DNA from: Clostridia bacterium
GTDB lineage: Bacteria > Bacillota_A > Clostridia > Oscillospirales > CAG-272
Assembly: GCA_017632155.1 (NCBI GenBank)
Contig: JAGBRZ010000144.1
Location: forward strand, 1 to 6,841
Reading direction: 5' to 3'
Length of the DNA: 6,841 nucleotides
This document shows positions 4,367-6,841 of the stretch, piece by piece. The notes under the pieces are model-generated. The model was not told the DNA's origin. It saw nothing but the letters and a program-made list of their open reading frames with translations, and made no database searches. The position numbers and the translations under genes are program-made. Each line of letters begins with the position of its first letter. Position 1 is the first letter of the stretch.

Positions 4367-6841
4367 ATGAAAACAACTTTCAAAAGAGCTACTGCTCTGT
4401 TGCTGTCACTTCTGATGGTATTCAGTGTATGTAGCACCGCACTCGTTGTGTATGCAGCAGATGCGGACGAGTCCAATGAGATCAATTATGTATCTCTTGG
4501 TGATTCCATGTCCAACGGCTACGGTCTTCCCGGCTATGACGGAAATACCGGCGTTGAGGACTACGGTGAGGGTGCATACGGCAACCAGTTTGCTGCATGG
4601 CTTGAGACCTCTACCGGCAAAAATGTAAACCACGCTCAGCTTGCAATGTCCGCAATGCGTGCAGAAGACCTTCATTGGCTTCTTGAACTGGACTACACTG
4701 ATGCTGAAGCTATCGCAATCACCGACGGTGCTTGGGATGAGGCTGCTTGGAACGCAAAGTTCTCTACCGGTGACAAATGGACTTGGAAAGAGCTTTGTAA
4801 TGACTACCGCCTCGCAGTAGCAGCTTACGCTATTGAGAATGCAGGCGCAGATGGTAAGATTACTGATGATGAAGCAGCTATCGTTGCTAAGTATTATCAG
4901 GATTCTGTAAAGAACGCTGATATCATTTCCCTCGGTATGGGTAATGGTAACTTCGGCGTATTTGCATTCGGCAGAATCATGGAAGCTATCGGCTTCGACG
5001 GTGAGCCCTCCGATGCTATGATCTACAAGGTAGAGAATGCTATCCGCGAGTGCGCTCCCGAACTCCAGGCTCAGATTCTTGAACTCAAGGCAGACCTTTA
5101 TTCTGCTGTAGAGGGCAAGCTTGGTCAGCCCATCTCTGCTAACCCCACTCTTGAGGCTCTTGCTAACACCATCGTTTATACCGGTCTTAGCTACGTTCTC
5201 AACTATGCAGGTTCTGTTGAGGCTATTCTCCAGCTCAACCCCGATGCAGAGATCATTCTCGTTGCTCTTATGAATACTTATAAGGGTGATGATACCGTTG
5301 AGGGTATCACCATGGGTGATGTTCTTGATGCTATCTTCATTCCCCTTAACGCATTCATCGCTGCTCTTCCCACCTATATGCAGGCAACCCAGAACAGCGT
5401 ATATGCTGATGCAAAGTTCTACTATGCAGAAGCTCCTATGGTAGAGTGTCTTGTTAATGAGTATGGCAAGGATTTCTATGCTGTTGACGAAGATGGCAAT
5501 GCAGTTCTTCATAAGCCTAACGAATCTTCCACCATTCGTAAGCGTTTTGTAGAATCCATCGTTGGAACTGCAACTAAGCCTGGTATGATTTGGGGTATGC
5601 TTTCCACAACTTTCGGCTTGGTTCCCGTAACCTTTGATGAAATCTGCGAATATGAGCAGCAGAGAAGCTACAAGCTTCAGTGGGCACAGGAAAATGGCTT
5701 TGATAAAGCAAAGTCTATCGCTATATATCTTGCGTTCGAAAATGCAATTATTGATGCGGGACAGAGCGCACCCGTAACTATCAATTCTGTACTTGGTCTT
5801 GGAAATCTTGATCCTGCAATGTTCGGTGGCGTTTCCGAGAATTACGCGAAGAATGTTTCTGAAATGCTGGCAGCTAACCTCGTAAAGAACGCTGATGGCG
5901 AATATGAGGAAGATGCTTACTTCAAACCTGCAGGCGCATATGTAGATGATGTTCTTGCTGCAACTGCTGGTCCGGATAATGAAGCAACTCAAGCAGCAGC
6001 AGCATTTATAGGTGCTGGACTTGGAGTAAGATCTGCAGTTCGTTTCCCTGGCTCTGCAATTAATAAGCTTACTACATTTTGTGGCGATGCAGCACTTGCT
6101 GAGGGAATTTATAACGGTGTTATCGAGCAGTTTACGGCTGCTTACACTCTCCTCGCTACTCCCGATGCTCTTAGCGCAGCGGTTAGTGCAGATCCTAACC
6201 TCAATGGTCTTTGCAACCTCTTCGCTCGTTGCGTAATCGGTAACGGTCTTGGCGCTCATCCTTCCCAGAAGGGTCATGACGCTCTCTTTGAGGCTGTTAA
6301 GAACGCATACGTTAACGACTATACCGCAGCAGATAAGACCTTCGAGAATATCTACTACGTAATCACCACCTACTACGATGACGCATACGCATATGCATAC
6401 GATTATGCAGAGCAGAGCGGTTACATCGCAGCAGCAATCGGTGCGATCGAGAACGCAGAGGCAGCAGTAAATAACATTGCTATTCCTTTCCCGACCGCAA
6501 CTACCGAAGCATTCGTAGCACAGGCATACGTTCTCAAGGCAGAAATTGCTGAGACCCTTGCACAGGCAAAGGCATTCATTCTCGCTGCAGATGAGCTCGA
6601 TCAGGAAACTCTCGACGCTCTCCTCGCCCTCCTTGGCTCCGCAGCAGAGGATCTCAACGATATGGCAGCTCTCCTCAATCAGGCAGCAGCTGACGTAAAC
6701 ACTCTCGCAATCATCCCCGCAATCAACGCAGCATACAACGAACTCGTAAATAACGTAATTCCCACCGTTAAGTCCATGCTCGAGCAGGCAGTTATCGAGG
6801 GAACCAAGAAGTTCGTTGAGCTCGCAAAGACCGCTCTCGGC
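4367..6841 (+). CDS. Secreted SGNH/GDSL-type hydrolase, very long, 3' end outside the window
   Basis: Continuous open frame of 825 codons with no stop before the window edge. MKTTFKR and a hydrophobic core (8-29) ending VYAA form a Sec signal peptide, likely cut after residue 30 or 31; the protein acts outside the cytoplasm. SGNH features: block I SLGDSM (43-48) with nucleophile Ser47; a block II-like AMSAMRAEDL (93-102) with Ala96 where Gly is usual; block III-like LGMGNGNFG (189-197) with N193/N195; the NPDAEIILVAL strand (291-301); and a block V-like HPSQKGH (631-637) with His631. The usual Asp three residues before that His is Leu628. SGNH domains are normally about 200-350 residues; here about 250 mostly helical residues (roughly 365-620) are inserted before the His block. 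From about 645 on, Ala is nearly one residue in four, suggesting a helical or coiled-coil stalk, with an Ala-Tyr alternation at 673-681. No domain anchoring it to the wall is visible. Alanine is almost always GCA or GCT; I found only one GCC (6626). The hydrolase call is likely; the substrate is unknown, a lipid or acetyl ester being a family-based guess. Confidence 0.78.
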   Translation, partial: MKTTFKRATALLLSLLMVFSVCSTALVVYAADADESNEINYVSLGDSMSNGYGLPGYDGNTGVEDYGEGAYGNQFAAWLETSTGKNVNHAQLAMSAMRAEDLHWLLELDYTDAEAIAITDGAWDEAAWNAKFSTGDKWTWKELCNDYRLAVAAYAIENAGADGKITDDEAAIVAKYYQDSVKNADIISLGMGNGNFGVFAFGRIMEAIGFDGEPSDAMIYKVENAIRECAPELQAQILELKADLYSAVEGKLGQPISANPTLEALANTIVYTGLSYVLNYAGSVEAILQLNPDAEIILVALMNTYKGDDTVEGITMGDVLDAIFIPLNAFIAALPTYMQATQNSVYADAKFYYAEAPMVECLVNEYGKDFYAVDEDGNAVLHKPNESSTIRKRFVESIVGTATKPGMIWGMLSTTFGLVPVTFDEICEYEQQRSYKLQWAQENGFDKAKSIAIYLAFENAIIDAGQSAPVTINSVLGLGNLDPAMFGGVSENYAKNVSEMLAANLVKNADGEYEEDAYFKPAGAYVDDVLAATAGPDNEATQAAAAFIGAGLGVRSAVRFPGSAINKLTTFCGDAALAEGIYNGVIEQFTAAYTLLATPDALSAAVSADPNLNGLCNLFARCVIGNGLGAHPSQKGHDALFEAVKNAYVNDYTAADKTFENIYYVITTYYDDAYAYAYDYAEQSGYIAAAIGAIENAEAAVNNIAIPFPTATTEAFVAQAYVLKAEIAETLAQAKAFILAADELDQETLDALLALLGSAAEDLNDMAALLNQAAADVNTLAIIPAINAAYNELVNNVIPTVKSMLEQAVIEGTKKFVELAKTALG

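Noticed and set aside
4406..6277. 623-codon open frame on the minus strand opposite the hydrolase
   Set aside because: It mirrors the hydrolase codons: because that gene avoids TTA, CTA and TCA, the antisense frame lacks stops. It ends exactly at the one TCA (codon 14). The product is Cys/Ser/Ile-rich with no motif, signal or ribosome binding site, while the plus-strand frame has a signal peptide, SD and SGNH motifs.
1..6841. CRISPR array, insertion sequence or phage attachment site
   Set aside because: No regularly spaced repeats, no transposase-like protein, and no terminal inverted repeats with target duplications were seen on either strand.

Overview
The window looks like a piece of a low-to-mid GC Firmicutes chromosome, most likely a gut or rumen clostridium (Clostridia, Oscillospirales-like). 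The reasons are consensus sigma-A type promoters (TTGACA-17-TATAAT, three times), strong GGAGG-type ribosome binding sites 7 nt from their starts, very AT-rich intergenic DNA against moderate-GC genes, a lipoprotein solute-binding protein with a Thr/Glu/Gly/Pro linker, and a Gram-positive type TyrRS. The lineage is inferred from these features; no marker gene was compared.

Layout, left to right. (1) Positions 1-396, minus strand: the first 132 codons of tyrS, cut by the window edge, with its own promoter at 443-471. (2) 481-519: an intrinsic terminator with a UUCG loop that ends the next minus-strand gene. (3) 530-2038, minus strand: an orphan extracellular solute-binding lipoprotein of a sugar-type ABC importer, with a perfect promoter at 2082-2110. 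(4) 2111-2439: AT-rich divergent intergenic DNA without a credible gene but with a well-formed hairpin pair at 2322-2372. (5) 2536-4281, plus strand: an ANL-superfamily AMP-forming acyl-CoA ligase, with a perfect extended -10 promoter at 2440-2468. (6) 4282-4366: a gap with a weak terminator-like hairpin and an AT palindrome, and no clear promoter. (7) 4367 to the window end, plus strand: a secreted, very long SGNH/GDSL-type hydrolase, open at its 3' end (825 codons visible). Its Ser and His blocks lie about 585 residues apart and its last 180 residues are Ala-rich and helical.

The minus-strand genes are separate transcription units (own promoters, terminator between them). The ligase and the hydrolase may be co-transcribed, which would pair a cytoplasmic acyl-activating enzyme with an exported esterase-like protein; this is only a hypothesis. 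The points most worth following are the unusual hydrolase and a 27-bp promoter module repeated almost exactly upstream of tyrS and the solute-binding protein gene. No CRISPR array, transposon, tRNA or rRNA was seen.
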